A stretch of DNA of 64,000 bases from Unio delphinus (lineage: Eukaryota > Mollusca > Bivalvia > Unionida > Unionidae): assembly GCA_029339505.1 (NCBI GenBank), contig JAQISU010000155.1:20340001-20404000 (forward strand), read 5' to 3'. The position numbers and the translations under genes are program-made. Position 1 is the first letter of the stretch; every line of letters begins with the position of its first letter. Below are positions 24,545-36,799 of this stretch, piece after piece. Under the pieces are notes generated by a model. That model had not been told where the DNA came from. It searched no databases and saw only the letters and a program-made list of their open reading frames with translations.

Positions 24545-25882
24545 TTTTTTGGGGGTAGGTAATGAATATGTACTTTTCATATAATACGATTGAACCTTTT
24601 CCTTCTTAAATGAATGTATTGCATTGTGGTAACGTTTTTAATTTTTACATTGAGCACCAGCACTTAATCCTTATCACATATTTGCACAGCTCACAATGTA
24701 TAAGTAAATATTTTAAAATTACATTACTTTTTTAAAATTCCAAAATATGAAATATGAGTACCTTCTTACTGTTGTACTTTCCTGCTTTCAGGTTTTTCTA
24801 TTTTTTTTATTTTTATTGCCATCTTTGTACCTTTATTATTCTGCCTTGCTAGCCGTACGTACTATAGTCGATGAATCAACCTCCACTTTACGTGGATCAC
24901 TATTTTCACATGTTGTAGTTGAATTAAAGTGCTGTGCGCCCATATAGAGCATGTAGCAGTTTCACATACTTTTACTAACCTTATATATAACACTCTCTCT
25001 TGCGTATATTCATGAGAACTAATTACGATGTAAGCGTTTTGTCTCCTGCGCACGAATAACAGTATCAACGACTTTGTAGCATCCTTTCTGGGACCTGGTC
25101 GAGGGACTATGATGGTTGGTGCATGCAGACAATGCGATCCGTGCCGTAACTCGACTACCCGAGTGCTGCTCTCAGGAAAGTACGAAGGAAAATACCTGTA
25201 AAAATTTCGTTTTCACTATTTTAAATATAACTTCATATTATTACGCATTCTCCTGTCGGACCCATGGGTAGCATTTTTTTCTATTGTGGGTATACTTTTT
25301 TTACTTCTCTAGCTAGGTTGATATGTGGATCTGTCTCCTAAGCACGCACGAATATATATTTGTGAGTGTGTTTGTGTGAGAAACATAAAAGCATAAAGGA
25401 TACCTCAAGTTTTCGTTAATCTCTGCCTGTACGTGTAGTAATCTGATACACATGAGATAAAAACATGATAGGACTTATACATTCAGTTAATTTATAGCGT
25501 GACTTGAATTTAAGCATTTGTTTAACCAAGATGTATATCAATGAATTTTATTAGAAAAGACATTCACTGGAACTCAGGTATTTACCATTTTTCTAATATG
25601 TATTTTCCAATATGCAAAATTATTCATGGCATTTGTGAAGCTATATCTATTATGTTTTTGAATACGCTTCAAGGTAAAAGAAAATAACCCTATATTGTTG
25701 TGCACAACGCCAACTGTCCAGTGTCCGTATTAAATGCCTGCAGTAGTGAAATAATCGAAATTAATTTATACGTAGTGTCATCTTTGTTATATGTAGTTGT
25801 GCATTAGACCAAACATTTTAGAATAGCGGCCAACCGCTTATAAGGGTTCTAAATATTTATATGCTCCAACGTATGGTGAAAC
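23317..25882 (+). repeat. 2.57-kb tandem duplication, unit 2 (2566 bp)
   Basis: Near-identical to unit 1, with shorter T/G and GGT/GT tracts (near 23850 and 24484-24541). The junction with unit 1 shares the microhomology AACTGGCC. Confidence 0.97.
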
Positions 25883-26502
25883 AACTGGCCGACAGTAGAC
25901 AGAAAAGAAATATTTTGGGGGGAAGGCGACTATTGACCCCACCCACTTGCCCCAATGAGCGAGCACCCATGGGACGCGCCATTTCTCTCCCTGTGATATG
26001 CCTTATTATCCCCCAAGACAATCCATTTTTTTTCTTCATATTCTGGTCAGCTGTGGCTAAACTGCAAAATGGCTCGAGTTTTGACTTAAGTACGCAAGCA
26101 ACAAAGCGTAACATACTATTTACTGAAGAAAAACTGTCCTGTGATACTAAGTTTTTCGTCCAGTGCGGGGTTTAGACATTTGGCCTAAGCTAAGGGAAGC
26201 TGTAGAGATCCTAATTTTTTGTAAACAATAAGTCTGAGTTGCCCCTTCAGACTGAATTCAGACTGTGATGCCCTAAGCTGTAGCTTGTTTGGCTTACGCC
26301 TAAATCCGTCACTGATTTCATCACTACAATATTCACAAGTGATCAAATAGAATATGGCATTTGTGGATTGTATACGTTATATATAGTATGTATGTTGTGT
26401 TGTTGTTTGTTTGTTTGGTTTTTTTTTTTTGGGGGGGGGGGCGCTTCAGAGAAATGAAAATTGACAGACATAATGTGATAATCGGGAATTCTCTGCGAAA
26501 AA
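25883..26502 (+). repeat. 2.57-kb tandem duplication, partial unit 3 (about 620 bp)
   Basis: It matches the first 620 bp of units 1 and 2 and then departs after TCTGCGAAAAAT into unrelated sequence. Confidence 0.95.
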
Positions 26503-28535
26503 TACATTCTGTCAACGGGGATACAGACTTATGAATTTGTTAGGCATTGTCGGTTCCTTCTATATCTTGAATGACCTTTGTATTACTGCTTTGTGTTAAT
26601 ATGTTTAAGGCACATGTCATAGACAAATGTTCATGTATTTAGTGACATTTTGGCATACTCTTCCTATAAAATACTATTTGTCTTGTGTGCGCAAGCAGAT
26701 TGATAGTGACAACATTTTCAACAATTTGTAAATATTATATGAACGTTTTGAATGCATATACCTTCTATATCGATTGCTTTATTCAACTAAAATTATTGCA
26801 TAATATTACTGTCTGGTGGTGGTATAGTGTAGTTATACAAGCCCTCACTTTGTCAAAGGGTAGGTGTATTAGATCCCACTTTGTCAAGATGTGGGGTGTT
26901 GTATTATAAATAATAATAAATACTATAACCCACTCCCTTTTGGTACTCGTTATCTAAGAGATGACAGCCCTCGATATAATTGCCCGATTCGTGTATGAGA
27001 ATAGTTAGAGTAAACTGAGCAGGTATATTGAACAAACAACTACGAGCCCCCGTAAAGATAAACAAACAATTTAATCAAGGACATACACAATTATGAAACT
27101 TACTTTCATTAGGAATACACTCTACTTGAGAAATAAAACCTTTACCAAATTACAATAAAATTCGAAATAGATTTAAATGAATTAGTCGATCTGTTAATTA
27201 TAGCTTTAAATCATCATAGGATCGAGTGGTACAATAAAAGTCAACGCCTTGTTCGTTTCCATAACCTTACAGTCCACGGTCCCCGTTCTCTGTTCCGTTC
27301 AGACCTTGGGTTCTAGAAGACACTTCCTATCATCCGTCTCTAGATAACCTCTGCCCACGTAGAAGTTCCGCTCGATGCCGGATTTTTCAACTGTATCATG
27401 CCTTCACTGCAATTCTTTATTTTTTCCAGTTTCTTTTGAACAGTGTACGTCTCAGTTTACGTAACCTCAAAACGTTCCAAAAAACTATTTTCTCCCTTTC
27501 TGAGTTTTTGGTGTCACTCAACCGTTGGTTTGGCGGTTTTCTGGACCACACTTCCTTAACGAATGTATTTCTCTCAAATAACATCCGGAGTCTTAACGAA
27601 TTCTTTTCTCTTGCATAATAATTTAGACTAATTTCGGATTTCGACAGGGCGATATTAAATCCTATGAAATTTCGTGTACAAACACATCCCTTTTTTAACC
27701 GTGACCAATCAGAATCAAATGTCTTTTTCCACGCTTTTCTCTCCAAGTCGCTTATGTCTGGTCAGCCTGACCTTGTTGTCTTTTAAGTAACATAATCTCT
27801 GCGATTTCTCAAGTCTGATACTTTTCCAAGAAAATGAAACTTTAAAATGTCTCTTGCAGTCAGTCTGGCTGCTGAATAAAAAAGGTTCTATTTTAGTAAC
27901 AACAATCCCACCATAAAGAAATAACACTATATTAGACAAACCACCCTTTGACTCGGGCTTGTCTCCATAAATCTAACTAATGGTTTTCTGGCCTCACCTA
28001 ATGTATTATTAATAGATCGCCTGAAATTTGTCCCTTCACAATTACCTTATCTGAAGCTGGCAACCTAATCTTTTGGTGTTTCTGTATACGCAGAAAGCCG
28101 TTTTACATGAAGAAAACTGTGCTCTGGGACACCCTTGGTATTACAGTTGTAATCAGTTGGTCACTGAAAGGCATTATATTACAAGAAACTAGCAAATTAA
28201 TTAGTTTTTCTTCGCTCATTAGGACGACCAAGGACGATTATGCTACGCCCCATCATCGGCTGAGCGTCGTTCATCGTACGTCACAAATTTATTTTTACCA
28301 CTTTGGCGTCTTTTTTCTCTATTTTCAATCAAACATGAAATATGTGTTTATTTAATAACAATCTACACAGCATTCGATCCTGAACAAAAACCTTGCATAT
28401 TAATGGAGTCTCCTTACACCTGATTGGCTTACGTTGCTGCTACTATGGATTTCCTAGTTCTAATTCAATTTCGATCATCCTTCCTTGGAATATATGCTTG
28501 AATCAATGCGATCTTGAATGACCTTGATAATGTAT
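26503..28535. other. Intergenic sequence, no gene recognised
   Basis: The segment around 26580-26720 has a diverged relative at about 29460-29580 (shared TATxxGTCTTGxxTGCG-AAGCAGAT core). The minus frame 27417-27746 (109 codons) has many Arg/Lys/Asn residues but no recognised domain. Confidence 0.4.
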
Positions 28536-28536
28536 G

Positions 28537-28618
<82 letters not shown>

Positions 28619-28880
28619 CTTTCCTTATTCTACAACTGACTGGCTAAGGTTATTTCTCCACTAGAAACTACATTTACGATCCAATGCGTTATCTTCTAAA
28701 CATTCGGTAACAAACACAATCCGCGAATACTGTTGGATTATCTTGCACCTGATTGGTTAAGCTTTGTACAAGTCTGGAGACAGTATTTGTGACCCGAGTT
28801 TGATCATCTTGGAATAAATGTTTGCCTCAGCAAAAACGTTCGCAAAATTTGAGAATGAGTGAGAAGCACGCATGTCAGTA
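28330..28880 (+). repeat. Diverged tandem units with CACCTGATTGG motif, split by (TA)n
   Basis: Related segments recur around 28370-28530, 28614-28700 and 28715-28880, sharing CACCTGATTGG(C/T)TTA and CTTGGAATA. A pure TA tract occupies 28537-28615. Confidence 0.5.
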
Positions 28881-28917
28881 AGATTACCTTACATCTGATA
28901 TGCCGACTTTTTTGACA

Positions 28918-28921
28918 CACA

Positions 28922-28987
<66 letters not shown>
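28918..28987. repeat. (CT)n microsatellite
   Basis: CT dinucleotides for about 68 bp. Confidence 0.97.
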
Positions 28988-28989
<2 letters not shown>

Positions 28990-29080
28990 AACACTTTAAA
29001 CGCAGTGTTATCTTGCTTTCCTCTGTATAGCATTGATTTACCAATAGCGGCTAGCAATCCACACAAAAAAGAAAAGGGTC

Positions 29081-29394
29081 GATCCAATGGCTTAGTGGTT
29101 AGAGTGTTCGCCAAGGAAGCCAGGGTTCCTGGTTTTGATCGCCGGTCGAGTTATATCAAATATTTTTATAAATGGTACTAATAGCTACCTCGCTTGGCGC
29201 TCAGCATTAAGAGTTAGACTGGTCGGCATGGTGTTAGAATAATGTGACTGGGTGGGACATCATGCTACATGTCAGCGGCATGTTGCCACAGTGCTAGACA
29301 TCACAATAAACTGCCTCACTACAGACATCGTGGCGATATGACTGAACAATTGATAAAGCTACGTTAAAAATCCTAATCACATACACACAACCAA
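29081..29394 (+). mobile_element. tRNA-derived SINE with target-site duplication
   Basis: A pol III A box (TGGCTTAGTGGTTAGAG, 29088-29104) and a B-box-like GGTTCCTGGTTTTGATC start the element. A conserved body follows (GTGACTGGGTGGGACATCATG and ATATGACTGAACAATTG), then a short tail TTAAAAATCCTAATCAC. AAAAGGGTC flanks it on both sides (29072-29080 and 29395-29403), a 9-bp duplication that fixes the boundaries. The body strongly resembles SINEs widespread in molluscs. Confidence 0.9.
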
Positions 29395-29404
29395 AAAAGG
29401 GTCA

Positions 29405-30280
29405 CGTGCGTGTGAGACCGATAACGACTTTATTGCTAATACCGTTTGTACGTGTTTTTGGATGTCACCATTCCTATAAACAAGTTCTGTATTTATATGA
29501 AACTTTTTAATATGTTTACTATACGTCTTGCCTGCGTAAGCAGATAGCTAGTGGCATCAATTCAGTCCATTATCAGATGATATTTCACAGTTGATAAGTA
29601 ATTGGTTTTAACTTACTTATTTAAGATTAAAAGCCCTTCATGTCATCAATTGATGTTTTTCTAACCCAGATAGAGCAATAAGAGTGTTCTTTGATGTCAT
29701 CTATATAAAGCTGACTAGAGACAAATCACGGAAAATGTGGAGGAAGGGGTTAGAATATTAATGGGGGTATACATAATTAGTAATTTGAGATAGGATTATT
29801 AGTTGTGTTAGATGTTGGTGTCGCGTCCTGTTGTGCATGGGGGAAAATAGTATTAGTATTTGTGTTCGAAAAGCTTACTAATTACTCAAGTAAACGTGAA
29901 ACCACAAACAAACCATACGAGTGTGAAATTGGAGATTTCTTTCATGTGGTCATAATGTGCTTAGAGAAGAATTATTTTAAGTATCAACGGGCTTAGGAAG
30001 CTTGGAGTTGGCATCGACTGTTGTGAAGTCAGTGGAACTCGATAAAAATACAGGTAGGTGTATGAAACACACTCAGTGTGAGTCAAATCTAATAATACTT
30101 AGTGCCAATTAATCCCGTACCTCATCGATTTTGATTGCAAGTTCTGCTTGATATTTTCTATTCATGAATCTGTTCCAACATAAGCCAAATTCATTAAAAG
30201 AATTTTGTTTAACCGATTTCCAAAAAATAGAGCTACATTAAGGGGGGAGGGGTATACAGAATATGTGGCAAGACAATATC
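29405..30280. other. Intergenic sequence, nothing recognised
   Basis: AT-rich, with no repeat or exon signal apart from the start resembling 26580-26720. Confidence 0.4.
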
Positions 30281-30289
30281 TTACTTGGT

Positions 30290-31340
30290 CAATGCTTCTC
30301 TTTAAGGAGTTTTGACATGGACGTTTCACTGACATTTTATCTCTAGGGGATATTGTCGAGCCACGAAAGAAATCCTGAGAGGAATCAGCAAAAGGAACCT
30401 ATGGAGACCGGGTATGAAAAAGACGCACAATTTGGATCGATTGAATAGATTGTAAATATTAAACCCCTAACTAGAATATATCGATTTCATCTCCTCTCGG
30501 ACAATATGTAGTTAGGTATTTCTTCCAAATAGAGGGAAAGTTTAGCCGATTTCTTGGAATCCGTAGATTAATATATGATAGTTGTAACAAAGTCCATTAA
30601 CATATTGCCTCTTCAGTCCATATCTGGTTTCTACAGTTCACCAATAAAATGATATTGACAGTTATTATTGTAATATATCTTCTAAACAGAGATATATTTG
30701 ACTCCTAAAAGCAATTTTTTTACGGTGTTCGTCTAATGCAAGCGGAAACAAGAGGGTCTTTACGGATGCCAACATTATTTAAAACAGTTATAATATATGA
30801 ACAGATTGCAGCCGAACTTTGCGATGCTTGAACACTTACTCGGAGAATTTGCATTGCAATCCATGTTGGACTGTCAGTAGAGAATAATCAATTCCAATAG
30901 CAGGAAACCTTAGAAGAAAATTATTCGAGACAATTTCAACGAATTCGCTCTTAGATGAAAGAGTTAGAGCACAACACATGCAATGAGAATATAACGTTTA
31001 TAGGTGGGCCTCGACGTGTCCTCTTTAGAGAGTTCTGACAATGGACCTTCGTTGATATTTTATCTCTTTGCGTCCACCCACGACTAATATCGTCGATAGG
31101 AAACAACTATGGGTACCGGGTATAACAAAGACTAAAATGTTCATAGATTGTATAATACTTTTGCACTAATTGAACCTCTACTAAAATAATTTTGATTACA
31201 ACGCCTCTTGCATGTTATGTACATAACATAAAGAAAAAGTAAAAGAAAACGTGTCGAGCCGATTTCGAGATATTCTCAGAAAATAAAGTTAGTCGAGAAC
31301 AACACATGACCTAAGACTTTATATTAGGTTACATTTGAGC
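30290..31340 (+). repeat. Diverged dispersed repeat, copies near 30340-30560, 30890-30990 and 31020-31330
   Basis: Copies share ACCGGGTATGAAAAAGAC (30407 and, altered, 31115), a GACATTTTATCTCT stretch just before it, and a downstream CGAGCCGATTTCGAGA / CACATGACCTAAGA portion. A further copy lies at 34185-34430. Identity is low enough to suggest old insertions. No coding potential was seen; the class is unknown. Confidence 0.55.
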
Positions 31341-31876
31341 TAATACGTTCCCTTTTATACAGTTTTTACATAGACCGATATCTGATATTGTAATAAATTT
31401 GGAGTATTAGGCATTGGCATATCGATCTCCATTTTAAGGATTTCAAAGAGTTAATTAATCACTCGGCTGATTTTGGGAATTTGGTGTCCTCAGCGCGATG
31501 AAAAAAGCCAATTCCTACCGGGCTAACACACACCGTTTTCACAACGTTGCTATGGTTGTATTTTGGATTGGGGTTTATAAGATGTAGTGGTCAGGTATTA
31601 AATTGTATGGATGTAGGTCACAACACGTATAGAGATGAACATTTACAGGTTTTTTTACTACATAAACGCCATTACATATTTTTTGGCTATTTTAATTAAA
31701 TCTTAGAGTTAATGTCATTTATGAAGTGAAATGACTTACGGTGGTTAATTTGTTTCATATTTGCTGTTAGTACATTGTGTTGCATACTTGGTGTTGGCAA
31801 ATTGTTTCAAGTTAAAGCAAATAAATTTGCATGCAAAATCATGGCCAAAAAAACTATATTAAAGCATATTTTGTCA

Positions 31877-31879
<3 letters not shown>

Positions 31880-31960
<81 letters not shown>

Positions 31961-31962
31961 CA
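31880..31962. repeat. (TTA)n microsatellite
   Basis: TTA trinucleotides interrupted once by TTTTTA. Confidence 0.95.
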
Positions 31963-32372
31963 GATATACTACTTGAGCGCCTTAGGCGGGTGTAATATGA
32001 GGGATGAAGGTCCGCAGGATAATGAAATGGCTACAAACAAAAGACTGGTCAGAGTATAGTCTAATGGGCAGTAAAGGGGAAAAAAGCATTTAAAGACCTT
32101 GTGATATGTTGAGTTTTGATCAGTACCGTAAGTATGACTTGATTTTAATTGTCTAATTTTTTTTAATGACTCGCAAGAGATTTTTCCATGAACGGATAAG
32201 GTACTACATGTTTCTTCACGCATACTGAAATTACATCTATATGAATGAACCTGAGACCACATTTCAAATTACATATCTTATAAATACTCCATTGATTATT
32301 GTTGGCATTTAGAAAACTGTAATGCATTCTTTGTTGTGAAATTTATTTTAAAATAGTGTGTTACTCTTGCAG

Positions 32373-32470
32373 AAGCTTGCTTGAAAAATAACGGCAAAAC
32401 GAAAGAAATTGAAATTGAAGAGGCCATATCGGTAACCATTAAATATGCACCACCCAACATAGAGGGATGA
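32373..32470 (+). CDS. Possible terminal exon of an unrecognised gene
   Basis: A good 3' splice site (TTACTCTTGCAG) is followed in one phase by ACLKNNGKTKEIEIEEAIS and VTIKYAPPNIEG, then TGA. The Glu/Lys-rich reading looks protein-like. No family was recognised and no upstream exon could be matched by phase. Confidence 0.3.
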
Positions 32471-33227
32471 AATACAACGAATACAATGTTAACCAGTTGA
32501 TTCTTATTTCATTAATATTTGATTCAGGTTTTTTTAAAGGAATGTGGATGCATTTTTAAATAGGAATCAAAATCAGTTTATCATAGTTTCCAGAATTATT
32601 AAATCTGGAGTACAGCTAACTACAATTTTAATCCATCTTGTATGATAGGACAAGTGCTTCCACTTTGAATTTGTATTCACATACAATTTTTGGACAAAAT
32701 AAAGTTATCTTTGCACAAATTGATTTCACCATCCACTTTCCTGAAATGACACATAAGTACAAAGTTATCTTGTAACTTGGCTTAGCAATATTAAAGGAAG
32801 CACAAGTGCGGTGAAGAAAGTTTCATAAAGTTTAATAATGCTAGTTAATGTGACTTCTGCATATGTAAGCGGTGCTGAGCTAATATGTGACTTTTAAATT
32901 ATTTTTTAATTTGCGGGTACCTGAGCAGAAAAAGAAAGATATACTATTTAGAGTGAAGGAGGAGACTCATTCTGGGTCATAATCTTAATTAAATCTAGAA
33001 AATAAACAAAAAGTGATATTAAAATATATGTTGTATTGTTTCCTTTTCCTTTTTGTCTTTTAAAAACAAACGTTTGAACCTTCAGTCTGCAAATTCAGGG
33101 GATTCCTTATAAAGCAAACACAGTGTGGTTTAGCCATCTATTTTCACTTTACACCCTGCTACCTACATGTTTGTAGATTTCCTTTGGAGTAGATCTCCCC
33201 AAACCCCTGCCTTCTTGGTGAACTCTC

Positions 33228-33389
33228 ATGTCCCATTTAAATCTAATGGAAGACCCTGCTGTAAAGTCTGTTGGAAAGAAATACACAGCAAGAGGATTTC
33301 ATACAATGAACAGAAAGCAGTGTTTGCATATAAGCCGTGTTAGAACACCTGCACTGAAACTGATTGCAAACTTCAGAATGGACGTATGA
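33228..33389 (+). CDS. Unrecognised small open frame (53 codons)
   Basis: ATG at 33228 opens a frame containing MEDPAVKSVGKKYTARGF and then RVRTPALKLIANFRMDV before TGA. The residue mix is protein-like and no splice sites are obvious. It may be an exon or a transposon fragment. Confidence 0.2.
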   Translation: MSHLNLMEDPAVKSVGKKYTARGFHTMNRKQCLHISRVRTPALKLIANFRMDV

Positions 33390-33784
33390 TTTTTTATTAA
33401 ATTGGTAACATTACTATTTTATCTATGATTCTTTTTAAGTGCATGAAATGATAAATAACAATTATGTATTGTGAAGAGTGCATTATTATATGTGCAACCT
33501 TGAACTGATTTATGAGAGTTGTCACGCATTAATGAATGCATAGTGTTATTCCTATTAGTATTATTATTGTCGTCAAATGACTGGTGATGTTTAGTGTGTC
33601 ATGAATAAATATGGTGCAGAACTGACACCTAATACTGTCACAATGGCAGTCTTGACATATCTGCTATCGCAACTCGTAGCTGGATGGCAATGTTGACATT
33701 TTTGTAATGTCGATCTTTTTACATTCTTGCCAAAAGTGCGGAAAATGTGTTTCAGAAACACTAGCTGGTTTCATCAGATTTCCA

Positions 33785-33965
33785 TATAGGATTTAAATGT
33801 TGTAAGAATGTTGTAGAAAGGTTATTTAATAACGTTAGACAACAACGTTGTAGCAACGTTCCCACTTGTTCACCAAATCACAATGCCACATTATTTGACA
33901 ACGTTGTCACAACCTTTACACAACATTGCTTCAACGTGGTAGCAACTTGGAATTGTTAGCTGGGT
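33785..33965. repeat. AACGTTGT-rich palindromic tract
   Basis: The palindrome AACGTT and variants (CAACGTTGTAGCAACGTT, GACAACGTTGTCACAAC) recur about every 15-40 bp and the tract ends in AATTGTTAGCTGGGTA. It resembles a widespread palindromic intergenic repeat of invertebrates. Confidence 0.6.
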
Positions 33966-34184
33966 AGGGGAAAACGTCACAGATTAAGATATTGTTGAGA
34001 TTCCAGGATAGCAAGTCTATATTTAATAGTGAGTTCAAGCCAGAGTCATAAAATTGTCCCTGTAGTTGTGTAATCCCTATTAAAACCTAACTGATTCTTA
34101 CAACTATGCGAATGCATATACATTATTCGTGATGGGTGAATGGTACATTGTACAATAAAGTAATTCAGAAATGACGGTTAGCCA

Positions 34185-34430
34185 AAAAAGGGGCGCCTTA
34201 GGGGCTACCGGGTATGAAAAAACGCCAATGTTACTAAACGGTATTAATAGTTTGTATTCATGGGAACCTTAGAGAATTTTGATTTTAACGCCTCTTACCC
34301 TGTTTCGAACTAAGACCCATTGCTAACAATAGAGAAAGTTTGAAGAAAATTCGTCGAGCAGATTTCGAGAAACTTCCGACTAAAGAAGGACCTCGAGCAG
34401 ATCACATGCCGTAAGATTATAAAGATGTGG
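34185..34430 (+). repeat. Further copy of the 30-31 kb dispersed repeat
   Basis: It shares CTACCGGGTATGAAAAAACG, a TTTTGATTTTAACGCCTCTT stretch, and CGAGCAGATTTCGAGA with the copies at 30.3-31.3 kb. It lies directly upstream of the integrase relic, so the two could belong to one old element. Confidence 0.6.
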
Positions 34431-34454
34431 TCCATTACGTAATTACATTATCAA

Positions 34455-35070
34455 CTAAAACATCAACTGAAGTGGCTTCTGCAGTTGAATGAATTTATCA
34501 ACGCTGACCCTTGCAATGGCCAAATCTATTAAAGATTGATCCTGGCAAGGAATTTCAGGATGCAATATTATCACTGACGAAGCAACATAACGTCACCATC
34601 AGACGAGGACATACTGCAATGCATCGTAATCAGGCAATTGTTGAACTAATCGATTAAATCGAACACATGCTGAACGGTTATTTGGATTTCAATACGCGAA
34701 GGAATTTATTCAAGACATGAGATCTATTGAATGGGTTGCAAGATCATGATAGCTGTTTTAATAATGAAAGTACCCGAACAATCAATATGAAACCTAATTG
34801 CGCGATCACAAAAATATATATATACCCACACGAAATGATTTTTCAAAACAAAAAATACTTGGTAATGTCACCGTGAGATATTTTTATGAACCAGGTGAGC
34901 TCGAGGGAGGTAGAAAAAGAGCGACCGATCCTATATGAAGTGTCACATCACACAAAATATCTAGCATAGTAAGATCCACGGGTAGACCCTCAATCTACAG
35001 ATTTGATTCAACTGCTCCTCAGCACAGGTTTTCACGTATCCTCAGGTGATACCAGAGGATATACAATTAC
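34455..35070 (+). pseudogene. Polinton-type integrase relic (catalytic core C-half and C-terminal blocks)
   Basis: One frame gives STEVASAVE, LLKIDPGKEFQ, VTIRRGHTAMHRNQAIVE, then (shifted) HAERLFGFQYAKEF and RSIEWVAR. A later stretch gives VRYFYEPGELEGGRKRATDP and APQHRFSRILR. IDPGKEF and QAIVE match the second Asp and the Glu of the DDE triad. The IRRG..MHR, ERLFGFQY and LEGG.RRATDP blocks are hallmarks of the integrases of Polinton/Maverick elements (F54H12.3-like transposon proteins). Stops follow AVE, YQR and ELID, and there are frameshifts, so it is inactive. The first catalytic Asp is not found. It is a different lineage from the chromodomain type at 10.3 kb, because it ends with the SREEL-like block. 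Confidence 0.7.
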
Positions 35071-35466
35071 CAACGCGATCACATAATTAGCACCTCTGCG
35101 TCTATTACATTCAAGACACTGCTATCTTTTCTGTCTGCGGTAAATTGGCGTGGATTTTTGTATTTAGACAAACACCATATCATTATGCAATTACAGCTCG
35201 TACAGTGATTATTCTGCTGTTGTTATAATGTCATTGTAAATTCAACATCAATAGCAATTTTTTTGTAACTCTGTCTATAACTATTTTTTTCTTCTTTTTA
35301 TTATATATCGCTGACAATTTTATTGATGGTGTTGTCATTAGAATTTATAATAACTCTCCGAAGTTGATTTATTCTTCTAACTCGTGACACTGCAAGATAT
35401 ACTAAATTTGACCACTCGATGTGATCATATATGATCCAAATAAATGTATCAGAGATGGTTAACTCT

Positions 35467-35470
35467 TGAC

Positions 35471-35519
<49 letters not shown>

Positions 35520-36115
35520 AGACTTTGTATTGCGTCTAATCTTTCGAAGCTCAAAATTGTTTCTATTGATTTAGTAAGGACAATCATGATGAAGAGTGCA
35601 CCAACGTCGTGTGAACTTGATCCAATTCCGACATCACTGCTGCTTGAGTGCTTAGGCCCAATATTGCCTTCACTAACTGATGTTATTAATATCTCTCTCT
35701 CATCGGGGGAATTCCAATCATTTTTCAAAACTGCCATCGTAAAGCCTCTTCTAAGATTTTTTATATGAATGGTAGATTAGAAACTGGGCGGTAGTTCTTT
35801 AAATCGTTTTGGTCAGGTGTTAGTTACATTCCAGCCTAGTTGACGTATGATGTGGTGTTCCTCATGGATCTGTTCTTGGACCTGTTCGCTTCATTCTATA
35901 CACTCAGCCGCTGTCAAGTGTCATAGATTATCACCCAGTGACACACCAGTTGTACGCTGATGACACCCAAATATACAGGTCTAGCCACCCAACTGAAGTT
36001 GATGCTACCATCCATGGAGTAGAGAGATGCATTTCTGATGTGAAATCATAGATGACATGTAACAAGCTGCAGATGAATGATGATACAACTGAGGCTATTT
36101 TGATCACAAAACTTT
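35467..36115. mobile_element. L2/CR1-like LINE insertion with internal inversion
   Basis: (AAT)n at 35471-35516 and the adjoining 37 bp match the minus-strand 3' end of the LINE at 3326-3411. From about 35554 the sequence is instead plus-strand LINE coding: MKSAPTSCELDPIPTSLLLE, then GSVLGPVRFILYTQPLS, HQLYADDTQIYRS (RT catalytic YADD near 35950) and MTCNKLQMNDDTTEAILIT to about 36110. A piece of RT is deleted between about 35765 and 35835. A minus-strand 3' end joined to an inverted internal segment fits twin-priming during insertion. Confidence 0.8.
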
Positions 36116-36278
36116 ATTTACAGCCAAGCAGTCACTACTGTTTTTTACTTAAATTATATATAATGTAAATGGTGACGACTGTAAAGGAAAGTAATGCAAT
36201 ACAGTTAAGTATATTTTATTATTTGTAAATTATATATAAATATTTTGTTTAATGAAACATTTATTTTCCCTTGCTAAG

Positions 36279-36407
36279 CATCAGAAGCAGAGGAATGTCA
36301 CAGAAGACAGGGCCAAAACTTCTACACCTGGGCCAACAATTCATAGGATACAAATTGCTGCTGTGTCTGATATAACCAAATCAAAATCAGAATTGGCATA
36401 TGTATAA
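36279..36407 (+). CDS. Possible terminal exon of an unrecognised gene
   Basis: A pyrimidine-rich 3' splice site (TTATTTTCCCTTGCTAAG) precedes an uninterrupted 43-codon frame: HQKQRNVTEDRAKTSTPGPT, then HRIQIAAVSDITKSKSELAYV and TAA. The composition is protein-like. No domain was recognised, and partner exons are unknown. Confidence 0.3.
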   Translation, partial: HQKQRNVTEDRAKTSTPGPTIHRIQIAAVSDITKSKSELAYV

Positions 36408-36705
36408 GTATTACTACAGTAACATTTTATTAAATTTTATGTATATTTACTTGTTTACAAATTGCTTTGCTAGATGCATATCTAAGGAATTTATTTATTA
36501 CCTGGAAATATATCATTCTATATTAGTTAAACATTTTGCAGTTGGTATAGATTGTACATTTTGTTAAAATATGGTTTGTTTTTTTTAGAATAATTTTTTG
36601 TTGTAAATTGTTTGTTGGCATTTGTGTCCTGTTTTGTTATTGATATGTTCCTCATCATGCTGTTTGTATTTTAGTTTAAGGGCCTCAAGGGAAAATAGTC
36701 TTTGA

Positions 36706-36723
36706 CTTATTATTATTATTTTT

Positions 36724-36780
<57 letters not shown>

Positions 36781-36782
36781 TC
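36706..36782. repeat. (TTA)n microsatellite
   Basis: TTA trinucleotides with a few T insertions. Confidence 0.95.
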
Positions 36783-36799
36783 TTTGAAGCATTATCATT

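Noticed and set aside
27417..27746. 109-codon minus-strand frame
   Set aside because: No recognised motif, no splice signals, and the opposite strand is also open over much of the stretch.
29081..29180. Functional tRNA gene
   Set aside because: The A and B boxes belong to a SINE with a body, tail and target duplication; a cloverleaf is not maintained.
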